A stretch of DNA of 50,059 nt. Origin: Bacteroidota bacterium (lineage in GTDB: Bacteria > Bacteroidota > Bacteroidia > Flavobacteriales_F > PHOS-HE28). Location of the stretch: NCBI GenBank assembly GCA_018266475.1, contig JAFEAI010000171.1:1-50059 (forward strand). The letters are read 5' to 3'. This document shows positions 23,704 through 33,037 of this stretch, piece by piece. The position numbers and the translations under genes are program-made. A model generated the notes under the pieces. The model made no database searches. It was not told where the DNA came from and saw nothing but the letters and a program-made list of their open reading frames with translations. Numbering within the stretch: position 1 is the first letter of the stretch; every line of letters begins with the position of its first letter.

Positions 23704-24570
23704 CTACTGCACTTCTACCCGGATGGGCAAGGTGAGGCGGCAGCGCACGGGATGGCCGTCCACCTGGGCGGGAGACCAGCGCGGCATGCGGCGCAGGGCG
23801 CGTTCGGCCGCTTCGCGCAGGGCCTTGCTTTTTCCCTTTACCGCCTGCACTTGCTGCACGGATCCGTCCTGCAGCACGGTGAACTGCACATACACCTCGT
23901 CCCGGCCCGAAAGCGTTGGAAGTTCGCCCAAGTTGCCGTTCACCCAGGCGTGCAGGGCGGCCTCGCCGCCCGGAAATTCCGGCATCACCTGTACTTCGTA
24001 GCCGTCCCAGGTGCGGTCGTTGCCGCCAAAGGACGGGCCTGCCGATGGCCCTGCGCCGGTGCCGCCGGGCGCGGGCACCTCTCCGCCGGGGCGGGGAGTG
24101 CCGGCCGGCGCGCTGCCCGCATCCGTGCTGTCCTTGCGCGGCAGCGCGGGAGCCACGGGGTCTTCCACCGCTTCCTTGGGCCGCTCGGCAGCAGGGCCAG
24201 ATTTGGCCGGAGGCAGCGCCACCGGCGGATTTTCAGCAGGCTTTGGCGTGGGCGGCGGCGGGGTGTAGATGCGGTCGAGCACCACGTCCACCACCGTGGG
24301 GGCCGGTGCCTGGGCGTGCGTAGCCGGGGCCAGCAGCACCAATGCCTTCAGCAGGGCGGTGAGCAGGACCAGCAAACCGAATGCGGCACCGAACGCCATG
24401 GTGAGGCGGCGGTGATATCCCTTGCGCAGGGTGTAGGCCCCGTACGCTTGGTTGCGGCCCTGGAAGACCAAGGCGTTTCGCACGGCCTGTGTTTCACTGC
24501 TCCAGGAGCGGTGCGTACCCATGGCCATGCAGAGCAGGGTGAACAGGATCAGCAGGATGATGGTGAACAT
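23704..24570 (-). CDS. tonB: TonB family energy transducer
   Basis: This 288-residue protein passes proton-motive energy to outer-membrane receptors. There are two hydrophobic stretches: residues 1-17 and about 55-80, the latter after the family-typical NALVFQGRNQAYGAYTLRKG. A proline-rich periplasmic linker (YTPPPPTPKPAENPP to PAGTPRPGGEVPAPGG) follows. The C-terminal domain is complete, with MPEFPGGEAAL and EVYVQFTVLQDGSVQQVQAVKG. The first hydrophobic stretch is extra compared with the usual family start, and a later start cannot be excluded. exbB and exbD, normally just upstream, are absent. Confidence 0.9.
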   Translation of the reverse strand: MFTIILLILFTLLCMAMGTHRSWSSETQAVRNALVFQGRNQAYGAYTLRKGYHRRLTMAFGAAFGLLVLLTALLKALVLLAPATHAQAPAPTVVDVVLDRIYTPPPPTPKPAENPPVALPPAKSGPAAERPKEAVEDPVAPALPRKDSTDAGSAPAGTPRPGGEVPAPGGTGAGPSAGPSFGGNDRTWDGYEVQVMPEFPGGEAALHAWVNGNLGELPTLSGRDEVYVQFTVLQDGSVQQVQAVKGKSKALREAAERALRRMPRWSPAQVDGHPVRCRLTLPIRVEVQ

Positions 24571-24690
24571 GTTGCAGGGGTGGTTTTACCGGATCGGAAT
24601 CCTTTCCCTGTACAACCCAATTGGCATGCCGTTCATTGCACCGTTGCCTGGCCGAATACCACCGATGCCCGGCTTGCGGGCGGCATCCGG

Positions 24691-26481
24691 TCACGGGCGC
24701 ACGGCATGCACGCGCATGCGCCCCGAAAAACCGAACCGCTGGTGATGGGCGTTCCAGAAGTAGATCACCACCCGGTTGGCATCCGCCGGCACTTGCGGCA
24801 CCAGCCGCACCGTGTGCAGGCTGTCGCCCTGCGCCGGATCGCGGAGGAAGGGGACGATCACGTCGCTGTAATACTTGGCGGTGGTGTCGGCATTGATCTC
24901 CACGGCCAGGGAGCCGGTCATGATGCCCTGCCCGCGCGGCACGGCCAGGTCCAGCTGCACCAGAAAGCGGCGGCCCCGCAACGGTTCCACGGCGGGATGC
25001 CAGAGTTCCATGAACTCGTTGGTGGAGCTTTCGGCGGAAACCAGGGTGTCTATCAGCAGGGTGCCTTCCAGCGGGTGGTTGCGCGCATAAAGCGCCAGAT
25101 GCCCGCCCGGGGCCTGCGCTACCGGGTGGTATTCCGGCGGTGGTGCGGCGCGCGCGGGTTCCAGCAGCAGCAGGTCCTGTCCGCCATCGGGGTAGTTGGC
25201 CACATCGGCGGGGTTCAGCCGCAGCCCGTATTGGCGCATGCCGAAGGCCCACACGCCCTGCTCCATGCGGTAGGATCCCACGGTGAGCAGGCGCGGTGCG
25301 CTCCGCTGGAGGGAGTCGGCGGCTTGGAAGATGGAGCGCGGAACCGCTTCGCCGGGCCAATAGCTGGTGCGGTACAGGTTGGCCGTGGCCGCGGTGCGCA
25401 GCGGGAATGCCAGCAGGAGCAGGGCGAACCAGCGTGCAGGGCGCCACCGGGCCGCCCATCGGTCCAGGGCGAGTGCGGCCATCAGCACATAGAGCGGCAC
25501 CCATTGCAGGGCGGTGCGGTCCTCGGGGAATAGCGTGCCGTTCCAGGCATGGAGCACATAGCGCCCCAGCACGTCCGCCCACAGCAGGCCCGTACACAGC
25601 AGCAGGGCCTGGGCGGCAAGGTCCGGTGATGGCTTGCGGAATGCCCGCCATGCCGCCCAAGTGGCGGCCAGCAGCACCAGCAGCACCGGCCAGCGGGCGG
25701 GGGTGCCGGCATCGCCGAACATGGCCTTCAGCAGGGAAGGCACCGTGCCGCTGAGCACGCCGTTGCGAAGCCCGTAGTACAGGCTGCCGTGCGCTGCAAG
25801 TTCCTGCAGCCAGGCCGCTGCAAAGGTCCAGGGTGCCAGGCCGAGGAGAAACCAAAGGAAGAGGTGCAGGGCACGGTGCTTTCCCGGCACGGGCGCGGCC
25901 CAAAGGGATACGAGCAGCACCGCGAGCACGGCGGCCCACAAGGTGAGCAGGCTAAGCCCGCTGAAAGTGGCGCAGGCCGAGGCGCCGAGCACGGCCAGCA
26001 GGGTACGCGTGCGGGGCTTTTCCAGCCATGCGGCCAGGTGGTACAGCGCCATGGACCAGAAGGCCATGGACAAGCCGTAGCCGCGGAACAGGGAGAAGAA
26101 ATCCAGCAGGAACGGCATGCCCAGCAGTGCGGCCCAAAGCGCGTAGCGCACCGGCGGCGTGCGCAGCAGCAGGCCCCAGCGCCAGGCATAGGCGGCGTAA
26201 AGGATGAAGGCCAGCACACTGGGCAGGCGCAAGGCCCAGAGGTGGAAGCCGAACACCTTCCAGGCCAGCCAGCCGAGCCCGGTGCAGAGCACATGGTTGC
26301 CGGCGTCCCAGCCGCCATGGAAGGGCAGGAAATCCTTGGTCTCCACGAAATAGAAGAAGACCATGGCCTCATCATGGATCGCCGGCACCAGCACGGCGCA
26401 CAGCACCACGTAGGCGAACACGGCCGCCGCAGCGCACAGGTAGGCGGTGCGTTCGGGGCGCGAAGCCGCTTCCCCCGCCAT
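24691..26481 (-). CDS. Multi-pass membrane protein, GT-C glycosyltransferase-like
   Basis: This 596-residue protein has about ten hydrophobic segments in its first 400 residues and then a soluble C-terminal domain of about 180 residues. The first periplasmic loop has the acidic motif PAIHDEAMVFFYF, in the position where GT-C enzymes (ArnT/PMT type) carry catalytic acidic residues. I infer transfer of a sugar from a polyprenyl-linked donor, but no donor or acceptor can be named. It starts 5 bp after the CoA-transferase gene stop and is likely co-transcribed with it, although the functions do not obviously match. Confidence 0.7.
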   Translation of the reverse strand: MAGEAASRPERTAYLCAAAAVFAYVVLCAVLVPAIHDEAMVFFYFVETKDFLPFHGGWDAGNHVLCTGLGWLAWKVFGFHLWALRLPSVLAFILYAAYAWRWGLLLRTPPVRYALWAALLGMPFLLDFFSLFRGYGLSMAFWSMALYHLAAWLEKPRTRTLLAVLGASACATFSGLSLLTLWAAVLAVLLVSLWAAPVPGKHRALHLFLWFLLGLAPWTFAAAWLQELAAHGSLYYGLRNGVLSGTVPSLLKAMFGDAGTPARWPVLLVLLAATWAAWRAFRKPSPDLAAQALLLCTGLLWADVLGRYVLHAWNGTLFPEDRTALQWVPLYVLMAALALDRWAARWRPARWFALLLLAFPLRTAATANLYRTSYWPGEAVPRSIFQAADSLQRSAPRLLTVGSYRMEQGVWAFGMRQYGLRLNPADVANYPDGGQDLLLLEPARAAPPPEYHPVAQAPGGHLALYARNHPLEGTLLIDTLVSAESSTNEFMELWHPAVEPLRGRRFLVQLDLAVPRGQGIMTGSLAVEINADTTAKYYSDVIVPFLRDPAQGDSLHTVRLVPQVPADANRVVIYFWNAHHQRFGFSGRMRVHAVRP

Positions 26482-26486
26482 GCGGA

Positions 26487-27185
26487 TCAGGCGCGCTGGC
26501 GCACGGTGCGCTGCTCAATGCGCTTCTCGTACTGCGTACCCTGGAAGATCCGGTGTACGAAGATGCCCGGGGTGTGTACCTGGTCGGGATCCAGCTCGCC
26601 CGGCTCCACCAGGTGCTCCACCTCGGCGATGGTGACCTTGCCGGCCATGGCCATCATGGGGTTGAAGTTGCGTGCGGTGTGGCGGTACACCAAGTTGCCG
26701 TTGGTGTCGCCCTTCCAGGCCTTCACCAGGCTGAAGTCCGCGCGCAGCCATCGTTCCATCACGTACATCCGGCCGTCGAACTCACGGGTTTCCTTGCCCT
26801 CGGCAGCTTCCGTGCCGTAGCCGGCGGGCGTGAAGAAGGCCGGAATGCCGGCCCCGCCCGCGCGGCAGCGCTCGGCCAAGGTGCCTTGGGGCGTCAGTTG
26901 CACCTCCAGCTCGCCCGAAAGCAGCTGCCGCTCGAACTCGGCGTTCTCGCCCACGTAGCTGGCGATCATGGTCTTTATCTGCCGTTGCTTCAGCAGCAGG
27001 CCCAGGCCGAAGTCGTCCACCCCGGCATTGTTGCTGATGCAGGTGAGGCCCTTTACGCCGCTGCGCACCAAGGCCGCGATCAGGTTCTCCGGAATGCCGC
27101 ACAGGCCGAAGCCGCCCACCATCAGGGTCATGCCGTCTTTCAGGCCTTCAAGGGCTACATCGGCGTCCTTCACTTGCTTGTTCAT
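26487..27185 (-). CDS. scoA: 3-oxoacid (succinyl-CoA) CoA-transferase, subunit A
   Basis: This 232-residue alpha subunit has [14 protein letters not shown], the [17 protein letters not shown] segment and [16 protein letters not shown]. With a B subunit, which carries the catalytic glutamate, it would activate acetoacetate with succinyl-CoA. In most bacteria the A and B genes are adjacent; here the next gene downstream is the GT-C-like membrane protein, and upstream lies an IS element, so scoB is not in the window. The ATG at 27185 follows a TATCTTCG box by 19 bp; longer frames read into the IS. Confidence 0.92.
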   Translation of the reverse strand: MNKQVKDADVALEGLKDGMTLMVGGFGLCGIPENLIAALVRSGVKGLTCISNNAGVDDFGLGLLLKQRQIKTMIASYVGENAEFERQLLSGELEVQLTPQGTLAERCRAGGAGIPAFFTPAGYGTEAAEGKETREFDGRMYVMERWLRADFSLVKAWKGDTNGNLVYRHTARNFNPMMAMAGKVTIAEVEHLVEPGELDPDQVHTPGIFVHRIFQGTQYEKRIEQRTVRQRA

Positions 27186-27204
27186 TGGGGGATACGTGTG
27201 CTGG

Positions 27205-27212
27205 CGAAGATA
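27205..27212 (-). promoter_or_regulatory. -7 box of scoA
   Basis: On the minus strand it reads TATCTTCG. It lies between the gene and the IS element, so the insertion left the core promoter in place. Confidence 0.5.
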
Positions 27213-27292
27213 GAACCCCGGAGATTGTTCGGCCGCATAGGCACTTTGCCGGTAGCCATCGGACTCGGGACCTGCAGTTGCATATCCGAAGC

Positions 27293-28608
27293 TAGTAGCG
27301 TCCGGTAAAAACACGGGGTAAGGCGATGGAGACGTTGGCGGTCGCGGCTTGTAGCGCATTTCAGGGTGGTTTCGATTTGAACGTGGTCGTGGCATCCTTG
27401 CGGTCCAATCCAGACCAAGGAGCCAATGAATGCCGGCCAAACCATGTTCGCCCAACTGATGGACCATCTGCCATGGACCTCGTTCAACCGTATCGTAAAG
27501 CGCTACCAAGGCGACCACTGCGTGAAGCAGTTGCGATGTGCCGAGCAATACCGGGCCATGGCATTCGCCCAGATCACCTATCGGGAAGGTCTGCGGGACA
27601 TCGAGGCCTGCCTGGCCATACAAGCAAAGAAGCTCTATCACATGGGGTTCCGCAACCCGGTGAAGCGCTCAACATTGGCGGATGCCAACGAATTGCGGGA
27701 CTGGAGGATCTATGCCGAGTTCGCCCACGTCCTGATCCGCCAAGCCCGTGCGCTGTACGCAACGGAGAAGATGGAGGTGGACTTGGAGGAGACCGTCTAT
27801 GCCTTGGACTCCACCACGATCGACCTATGCCTCTCCGTGTTCCCTTGGGCTTCGTTCCGCCGGGCAAAGGCTGCCGTGAAGGTGCATACACTACTGGATC
27901 TGCGAGGGTACGTTCCAAGCTTCATCCACATCAGCAACGGCAAGCTGCACGATGTCAACGTGCTGGACATGCTGGTGATCGAACCCGGGGCATTTTACTT
28001 GATGGACCGGGCCTACTTGGATTTCTTGCGGCTCCACGAGATTCACTTGGCAGGCGCATTCTTCTTCACGCGGGCCAAGTCCAACACCGATGTTCGCCGG
28101 CTCTATTCGGCTCCAACGGACCGTTCAACCGGAATCATGTGCGACCAGACCGTGGTGTTGAACGGGGCCAAGAGCCGTCAAGCTTTCCCGGCCCACTTGC
28201 GGCGGATACGTTTCAAAGACCCGGAAACGGGGAATACCATCGTGTTCCTCACCAACAACTTCGCTCTTTCGGCAGCCCAGGTTTGCGAGCTCTACAGGCA
28301 ACGTTGGCATGTGGAAGTGTTCTTCAAATGGATCAAGCAGCACCTACGGATCAAAAAGTTCTACGGCTATTCGGAGAATGCGGTCAAGACACAGATCTGG
28401 ATCGCCGTGTCCACTTACGTGCTGATCGCCATCGTCAAGAAGCGCCTCGGCTTGGACCAATCAATGCATTCAATTCTACAGATCTTGTCCCTTTCCCTCT
28501 TCGAGAAAATGCCCATTCAGCAAGCCTTTGCGCGAGATGCCAACACAACCGGAGACCTCGACCTCCGCAATCAGTTGGTATTGTTCGATTATTAACCGGA
28601 CGCTACTA
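27293..28608 (+). mobile_element. IS4-family insertion sequence, complete
   Basis: The element is about 1.3 kb with perfect 14-bp terminal inverted repeats TAGTAGCGTCCGGT (27293-27306) and ACCGGACGCTACTA (28595-28608). The right repeat begins at the last base of the transposase stop codon. I see no convincing target-site duplication; a TATCCG word occurs near both ends but is not in a duplication position. It separates the scoA promoter region from the 3' end of the FMN reductase gene without breaking either. Confidence 0.9.
27426..28595 (+). CDS. IS4-family transposase (DUF4372 N-terminus, DDE)
   Basis: This intact 389-residue transposase has the DUF4372-like N-terminal region from [13 protein letters not shown] to [12 protein letters not shown]. 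The DDE triad is D128 in [12 protein letters not shown]194 in [11 protein letters not shown] and E297 in [15 protein letters not shown], which also fits the IS4 YREK signature. It cuts and joins the IS ends. The gene occupies nearly the whole IS. The lack of frameshifts and the perfect IRs suggest a recent insertion. Confidence 0.95.
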   Translation: MNAGQTMFAQLMDHLPWTSFNRIVKRYQGDHCVKQLRCAEQYRAMAFAQITYREGLRDIEACLAIQAKKLYHMGFRNPVKRSTLADANELRDWRIYAEFAHVLIRQARALYATEKMEVDLEETVYALDSTTIDLCLSVFPWASFRRAKAAVKVHTLLDLRGYVPSFIHISNGKLHDVNVLDMLVIEPGAFYLMDRAYLDFLRLHEIHLAGAFFFTRAKSNTDVRRLYSAPTDRSTGIMCDQTVVLNGAKSRQAFPAHLRRIRFKDPETGNTIVFLTNNFALSAAQVCELYRQRWHVEVFFKWIKQHLRIKKFYGYSENAVKTQIWIAVSTYVLIAIVKKRLGLDQSMHSILQILSLSLFEKMPIQQAFARDANTTGDLDLRNQLVLFDY

Positions 28609-28631
28609 TCCGCAAATGCCTTTTCGGGTTC

Positions 28632-29195
28632 CTACTTCGCCCTCATCGCACCCAGCACCTCCGCCCATTTTGCAATGCCGTCCAGCATGCGGGGCGCTGC
28701 CTTTTCCAGCACCTCATTGGGCTTGAACACGCCCTCTTTGCCGATGAAATTCTGGAAGAAGGGAATGGGCACTTCGCCCGCCACCGTCAATTGCACGGCT
28801 GTTAGCACGGGCTTCAGCAATTGCGTTGCCCGCAGGCCGCCGCTCACCCCGCCGTAGCTCACCAAGCCCACCGGCTTGTTCTGCCATTCATGGAACACGA
28901 AATCGATGGCATTCTTCAGCGGGGCCGTGTAGCCGTAATTGTACTCGGGCATCACGAAGACGAAGGCATCGGCACTGTCCACCACGGCGCTCCAGGCCTT
29001 GGTGTGGTCGTGCGTGTATTTCCGCAAGCGCGGGTGGTTCGGCTCGTCCAGGAAGGGCAGGTTCACGGCCTTCAGGTCCACCAGTTCGGTTTCAAAACGG
29101 GCATCGGCCATGGCCACTTCCGTGATCCACTGTGCCACGGCAGGCCCCTTGCGCCCTTCACGGGTGCTGGCCAGGATGATCTTCAGTTTCAGCAT
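28632..29195 (-). CDS. NADPH-dependent FMN reductase family protein
   Basis: This 187-residue flavodoxin-fold protein has an N-terminal FMN-binding loop (ILASTREGRKGPAVAQW) and the signature FVFVMPEYNYGYTAPLKNAIDF, followed by SYGGVSGGLRA. Members reduce flavins, quinones or azo compounds with NAD(P)H in the cytosol. Length and motifs are complete. The ATG lies 4 bp downstream of a TACTTTGC box, so it is probably leaderless. The IS4 element lies just past its stop codon. Confidence 0.92.
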   Translation of the reverse strand: MLKLKIILASTREGRKGPAVAQWITEVAMADARFETELVDLKAVNLPFLDEPNHPRLRKYTHDHTKAWSAVVDSADAFVFVMPEYNYGYTAPLKNAIDFVFHEWQNKPVGLVSYGGVSGGLRATQLLKPVLTAVQLTVAGEVPIPFFQNFIGKEGVFKPNEVLEKAAPRMLDGIAKWAEVLGAMRAK

Positions 29196-29199
29196 GGGG

Positions 29200-29207
29200 G
29201 CAAAGTA
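29200..29207 (-). promoter_or_regulatory. -7 box of the FMN reductase gene
   Basis: On the minus strand it reads TACTTTGC, 4 bp from the start codon. Confidence 0.5.
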
Positions 29208-29252
29208 CTGAGGCGGTGGGAAAGAACCACAGCCCTCAATTCGCGTGAGCCT

Positions 29253-29292
29253 TCTTCGCTCGTGCGGTCATCCACGTAGCGTAGCGAAGAAC
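29253..29292. repeat. Hairpin between the FMN reductase and the secreted paralogues
   Basis: TTCTTCGCT (29253-29261) and AGCGAAGAA (29284-29292) are perfect 9-bp arms around a 22-nt loop. The gap 29208-29450 has no gene. It also has GAAGGGCAGCAGGCAACG at 29323-29340, a word repeated exactly at 31140-31157 before the second paralogue. Confidence 0.6.
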
Positions 29293-29418
29293 GGGCACGT
29301 GCGGAGGTCGCTCGCGCCAGAGAAGGGCAGCAGGCAACGGGGTGTACTGTGTTGGTGTCTTGCAAACAACTACTTGCCGATCTACTTGGGCCATGGCACC
29401 ACTGCCGGCCCGGTGAAG

Positions 29419-29426
29419 TACATTTG
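29419..29426 (+). promoter_or_regulatory. -7 box of the first secreted paralogue
   Basis: TACATTTG is a perfect TAnnTTTG box, 24 bp before the ATG. Confidence 0.6.
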
Positions 29427-29450
29427 AATTGGACCATAGAACCACCTGCC

Positions 29451-31079
29451 ATGAGAACCACATCGATCATCCTCATCATGTGCATGCCGCTGATCGGGTT
29501 TGCACAAGCCCAATTGGCGCTGGACACATCAAGCACCCAGAATGCGATCGTGTACACGGGAACGGTGACCTCCAATGGAGACCGCGTAATGGCCATGCGC
29601 AGTACCACCGGCATGATGCTCTGGCGGGCTACGCCCAATGGATCGCCCGTGTGGGCACGGCAGCTAAACAGCTTCGGCAACATGGACGCTCCGCTGCAAA
29701 TAGCGGCAGATGGCCAGGACGGGGTTGTCCTGATGCGCCACCTGTCCACCTTGCAAATGGGTAGCGGAGCTGAGCCTGGCTTAATAGATTCGTTGCGGCT
29801 GCGCTACTTGGTTGCCCATGTTTCGGCCAATGGCGAGCTGAGCTGGCAGCGGGTTGTGTCCGTTACGTACAAGGACACCCTGCCGACGATGTATTTTGGG
29901 GCGCAAGCGCTGCTTGGTTGCGGAAACGGCTCAGTTTTTCTGGTCATCAAAAATGCAGGGTCGCTACACGGGGAGCTTTCCATGCTGAAGTTGGACATGC
30001 AGGGCCAAACAACTTGGGCGCGTTCATTCCGGAGCTATCAAGGTCCCGATTATTGGGAGGCCGCCAAGGTCGTTATCGACCCCAATGGAGGCCTTTTTGT
30101 TAGTGGAAGCACGCCGGGTGCCCACACCGTCCATTTTGCCCATGCAGGCGCGGATGGCACATTGAGTTGGGTAAAACGATGGAACTATACGAATGCGGTG
30201 GTCAGCGGTTCCGAAGGTGCTGAAGCAGTAGCCCTGCCGGACGGTTCCGCACTTGCCTTCAGGCGTATCAACATTCCGGGGCATGACTACCTCTCCACCA
30301 TCCGCGTAGATCAATCAGGAACGCTGGCGGATGCGCATTTCTATACACATCCCCCGATGCCATGGTTCCTGCGCTATTCCTGTGGCTTGAGAGCTGATGG
30401 CAGCATCTTGTTGGGCGCGGATTCCTTGGTGATGGCCGTTGCGGACGACGGAAGCGTGAATGCGGCCGTGGCCATGACCGGCCATGTGGACGGTGACCAG
30501 CGCAACAGGTTCATTCCCTTGGCCATGGATGCCGGGCCGGAGGGTGCCGTGTTTGCGGGTGTGCTTAACAAGGTGCATGTGGACCTTGGCTACACCCATT
30601 ATTGGCCTGCGGTGCGCACCATCGATCCGGCAATGCCGGGCTGCTACACGGTTCCCGTGCAGATCAATGGTGTTGTTGTGCCGCCGGAATTGTATCAGGT
30701 GGAGGATTTCACCGGGTATCAGGAGTGGCCGCTTAACCTGGTGGTGGGCGACAGCGTTGATGTCTCTGTGCCGAGATCGCCACTGGCCACGACCGATCTT
30801 TGCATCGCCATGATCAGTACCGGGGTGGAGGCGGTGAATGCGCCCATGCCGTTTGAATTGTCCAGTAAGGTAGTGCGGCGAGGTGAGCCGCTTCTGTTTG
30901 CGAACACAAAGGCCGCTGTGGTGAGCGTGTTTGATAGTTCAGGCCGGTGCTTGGTGCAAAGACACTTGGTTGCCGATGGGCTGAGTACCGTTGATTGGGC
31001 ACCGGGGATCTACTTGGTCCGCTGCTCCAGCCCAGGCCAGGAAGCAGCGCTTACCCAACGGGTGCTGGTTACGCCGTAA
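29451..31079 (+). CDS. Secreted beta-propeller-like protein, paralogue 1 (542 aa)
   Basis: Residues 1-20 are a signal peptide (MRTTSIILIMCMPLIGFAQA). The body has recurring strand-turn units such as LMRHLSTLQMG, LVAHVSANGELSWQR, MLKLDMQGQTTWARSFRS and AHAGADGTLSWVKRW, which suggest a beta-propeller of the PQQ/SBBP type. The last 80 residues (VVSVFDSSGRCLVQRHLV ... WAPGIYLVRC) resemble a type IX sorting domain, so export to the surface is likely. The function is unknown. It has the same length as the next gene and shares motifs with it along the whole chain. Confidence 0.85.
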   Translation: MRTTSIILIMCMPLIGFAQAQLALDTSSTQNAIVYTGTVTSNGDRVMAMRSTTGMMLWRATPNGSPVWARQLNSFGNMDAPLQIAADGQDGVVLMRHLSTLQMGSGAEPGLIDSLRLRYLVAHVSANGELSWQRVVSVTYKDTLPTMYFGAQALLGCGNGSVFLVIKNAGSLHGELSMLKLDMQGQTTWARSFRSYQGPDYWEAAKVVIDPNGGLFVSGSTPGAHTVHFAHAGADGTLSWVKRWNYTNAVVSGSEGAEAVALPDGSALAFRRINIPGHDYLSTIRVDQSGTLADAHFYTHPPMPWFLRYSCGLRADGSILLGADSLVMAVADDGSVNAAVAMTGHVDGDQRNRFIPLAMDAGPEGAVFAGVLNKVHVDLGYTHYWPAVRTIDPAMPGCYTVPVQINGVVVPPELYQVEDFTGYQEWPLNLVVGDSVDVSVPRSPLATTDLCIAMISTGVEAVNAPMPFELSSKVVRRGEPLLFANTKAAVVSVFDSSGRCLVQRHLVADGLSTVDWAPGIYLVRCSSPGQEAALTQRVLVTP

Positions 31080-31248
31080 GGCATTGTTGCCTTTCCCACT
31101 TGCAAGGTCCCGGAGGCGGAGACCTGCGGAGGGAGGGAAGAAGGGCAGCAGGCAACGTTCCCATGGAATGGCCTGTCTTGAAACCGGGCGCATGGCGAAG
31201 AGCTGCCGTGCGCAGGCCTATACCTGCCGGGATCCCGGGAAGATCAAC

Positions 31249-31256
31249 TACTTTTA
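31249..31256 (+). promoter_or_regulatory. -7 box of the second secreted paralogue
   Basis: TACTTTTA lies 26 bp before the ATG, almost the same spacing as in paralogue 1. Confidence 0.45.
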
Positions 31257-31282
31257 AGCATCAATCCACCCAACATTCAACC

Positions 31283-32911
31283 ATGAAGCGTTCCTGCCTC
31301 ATTGTATGCGGTCTGCTGCCTTTGGTCGCTGCCGCCCAGTTCCAGGTGGCCCTGGATACCACCAGCACGCAGAACAACATCATCTTCACCGCCACCGTGG
31401 CCACGAATGGTGACCGGCTGTTGGCCCTGCGCGGCAGCTCCGGTTTTGTGCTCTGGCGCTCCTCGCCGGAAGGGAATCCCCTTTGGGCGCGGGAGTTTTC
31501 CGCTGGCAGCCCCGGCGCGGTCCCGCAGGTGGTGGCCGATGATGCGAACGGTGCGCTGGTGCTCCAGTTGATCAGCAGTACGTACCTGCAAACCGGCTGG
31601 AGCGTGGAGGATACCCTGCGGCAGAAATTCCTGATGGCGCGGGTGGACCAGAACGGCGGGCTGAGCTGGAGTCGGACGGTGACCATTGATTCCAGGGGGC
31701 AACAGTTCGGATCCGTTTTACTGACCACCACGCAGATCCGGGCCGGGGCGAATGCCATCTTCATCGTGGCGCACACGCCCGAAGGGGAGAATCAGTTTTC
31801 CTTCTTGAAGTTCAATGGCCAGGGTCAGCTGGAGTGGGCACGCTCATACCGCACAGACCAATATGCCCTTTATCAGTCCGAGGTGAGGGCCATTGCGCCG
31901 GACCAGGGGGGCGGCTTGTACTTCACGGTTGATGATATTGCACCCATGTGGACCACCGTGGGCCATGTTTTGGCGGATGGTTCACTGGAATGGTTGAAGA
32001 AGCTCGAATACACCAATGCCACGGTCATTTACAACCCGTCGTATGATGCCGTTGGCCTGGCGGACGGTTCGGTGCAATTGCTGGGCAGGATGGACATTCC
32101 GGGGCACACGTACAGGTCCACGGTGAAGCTGAGCGCCCAAGCGACGGTTGAAGCGGCCCATTTTTACACGCTGACGCCTACGGCGGGGGCCTCCCTGGCC
32201 GCCATGGATACTACCCCTGACGGGCGCACCGCACTCGCCCTTGACAGCACCGTGGTGATGCTTGCGGCCAATGGGGATGTGGCCGCCGCCGCCGCCATGA
32301 CCAGCCACATCACCGGCAACCAGCGGAATAGGTTCATCCCGTTCCGCATGAAGGCACGGCCCGAAGGCATTGTACTGGCAGGCGTGCTGGACCACGTGCA
32401 TGTGGACCTGGGCTTCACGTACCACCAGCCCGGGGTGCGCGCCGTGGACCCGGATGCTCCCGGGTGCAACGTGGTGGCCGTTGATGTGGGCCATGTGGTG
32501 GTGCCCGCGGAATTGTACCAAGTGGAGGACCTTGGTGCCTACCATGAAGAAACCTTCGGTGCAGGGGTTGCGGACACCAGCGTTCAGGTTGCCGTGCGCC
32601 CTGCGCTGCCCACCGTCAATTTGTGCGAGGTGATGATCCCCACGGGCATCAGCCCCGCAGCCCCGGAGGCGCACCGTGACCTGCTGGGCAATGTGGTGCA
32701 ACAGGGCGATCCGATCCCGTTGGTTTCCGGTGGCGCCCTTCGGATGAGCGTGTACGACGCATCAGGGAGGTGCTTGCTCAGTGACCGTTACCTCCCGGCG
32801 GGCACAGGTTCCGTGCAGACCGCCGGATGGGGAACAGGCATCTGCCTGGTGCGGATCGCGGACCCGGACGGCAGGGACCAAAGGGTGCATCGCGTATTGA
32901 TCCTGCCTTGA
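31283..32911 (+). CDS. Secreted beta-propeller-like protein, paralogue 2 (542 aa)
   Basis: This tandem duplicate of the preceding gene has exactly the same length. Shared landmarks are the signal peptide followed by ALDT-S/T-STQN, LxWARxx repeats, the block GNQRNRFIP (DGDQRNRFIP in copy 1), VHVDLGFTY, VPAELYQVEDL and the C-terminal MSVYDASGRCLLSDRYL. The C-terminus again looks like a type IX sorting domain. The two copies have diverged a lot outside these blocks, so the duplication is old and both copies are kept. The role is unknown. Confidence 0.85.
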   Translation: MKRSCLIVCGLLPLVAAAQFQVALDTTSTQNNIIFTATVATNGDRLLALRGSSGFVLWRSSPEGNPLWAREFSAGSPGAVPQVVADDANGALVLQLISSTYLQTGWSVEDTLRQKFLMARVDQNGGLSWSRTVTIDSRGQQFGSVLLTTTQIRAGANAIFIVAHTPEGENQFSFLKFNGQGQLEWARSYRTDQYALYQSEVRAIAPDQGGGLYFTVDDIAPMWTTVGHVLADGSLEWLKKLEYTNATVIYNPSYDAVGLADGSVQLLGRMDIPGHTYRSTVKLSAQATVEAAHFYTLTPTAGASLAAMDTTPDGRTALALDSTVVMLAANGDVAAAAAMTSHITGNQRNRFIPFRMKARPEGIVLAGVLDHVHVDLGFTYHQPGVRAVDPDAPGCNVVAVDVGHVVVPAELYQVEDLGAYHEETFGAGVADTSVQVAVRPALPTVNLCEVMIPTGISPAAPEAHRDLLGNVVQQGDPIPLVSGGALRMSVYDASGRCLLSDRYLPAGTGSVQTAGWGTGICLVRIADPDGRDQRVHRVLILP

Positions 32912-33009
32912 GCGGCCACAAAGGCCCGGGGAGGCGGACTTCCTGCACCATTTCCGCAGGGTCTGCTCCGTGATATGCGCATTGTTGATCCCGGTTTTCC
33001 GCATATTCC

Positions 33010-33017
33010 TACCTTCG
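33010..33017 (+). promoter_or_regulatory. -7 box of efp
   Basis: TACCTTCG lies 20 bp before the efp ATG. Confidence 0.6.
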
Positions 33018-33037
33018 CGCCTCATTTTTCCAAGCAC

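Noticed and set aside
27293-28608. Target-site duplication of the IS4 element
   Set aside because: TATCCG occurs near both ends but at different distances from the inverted repeats, so it is not a true duplication.
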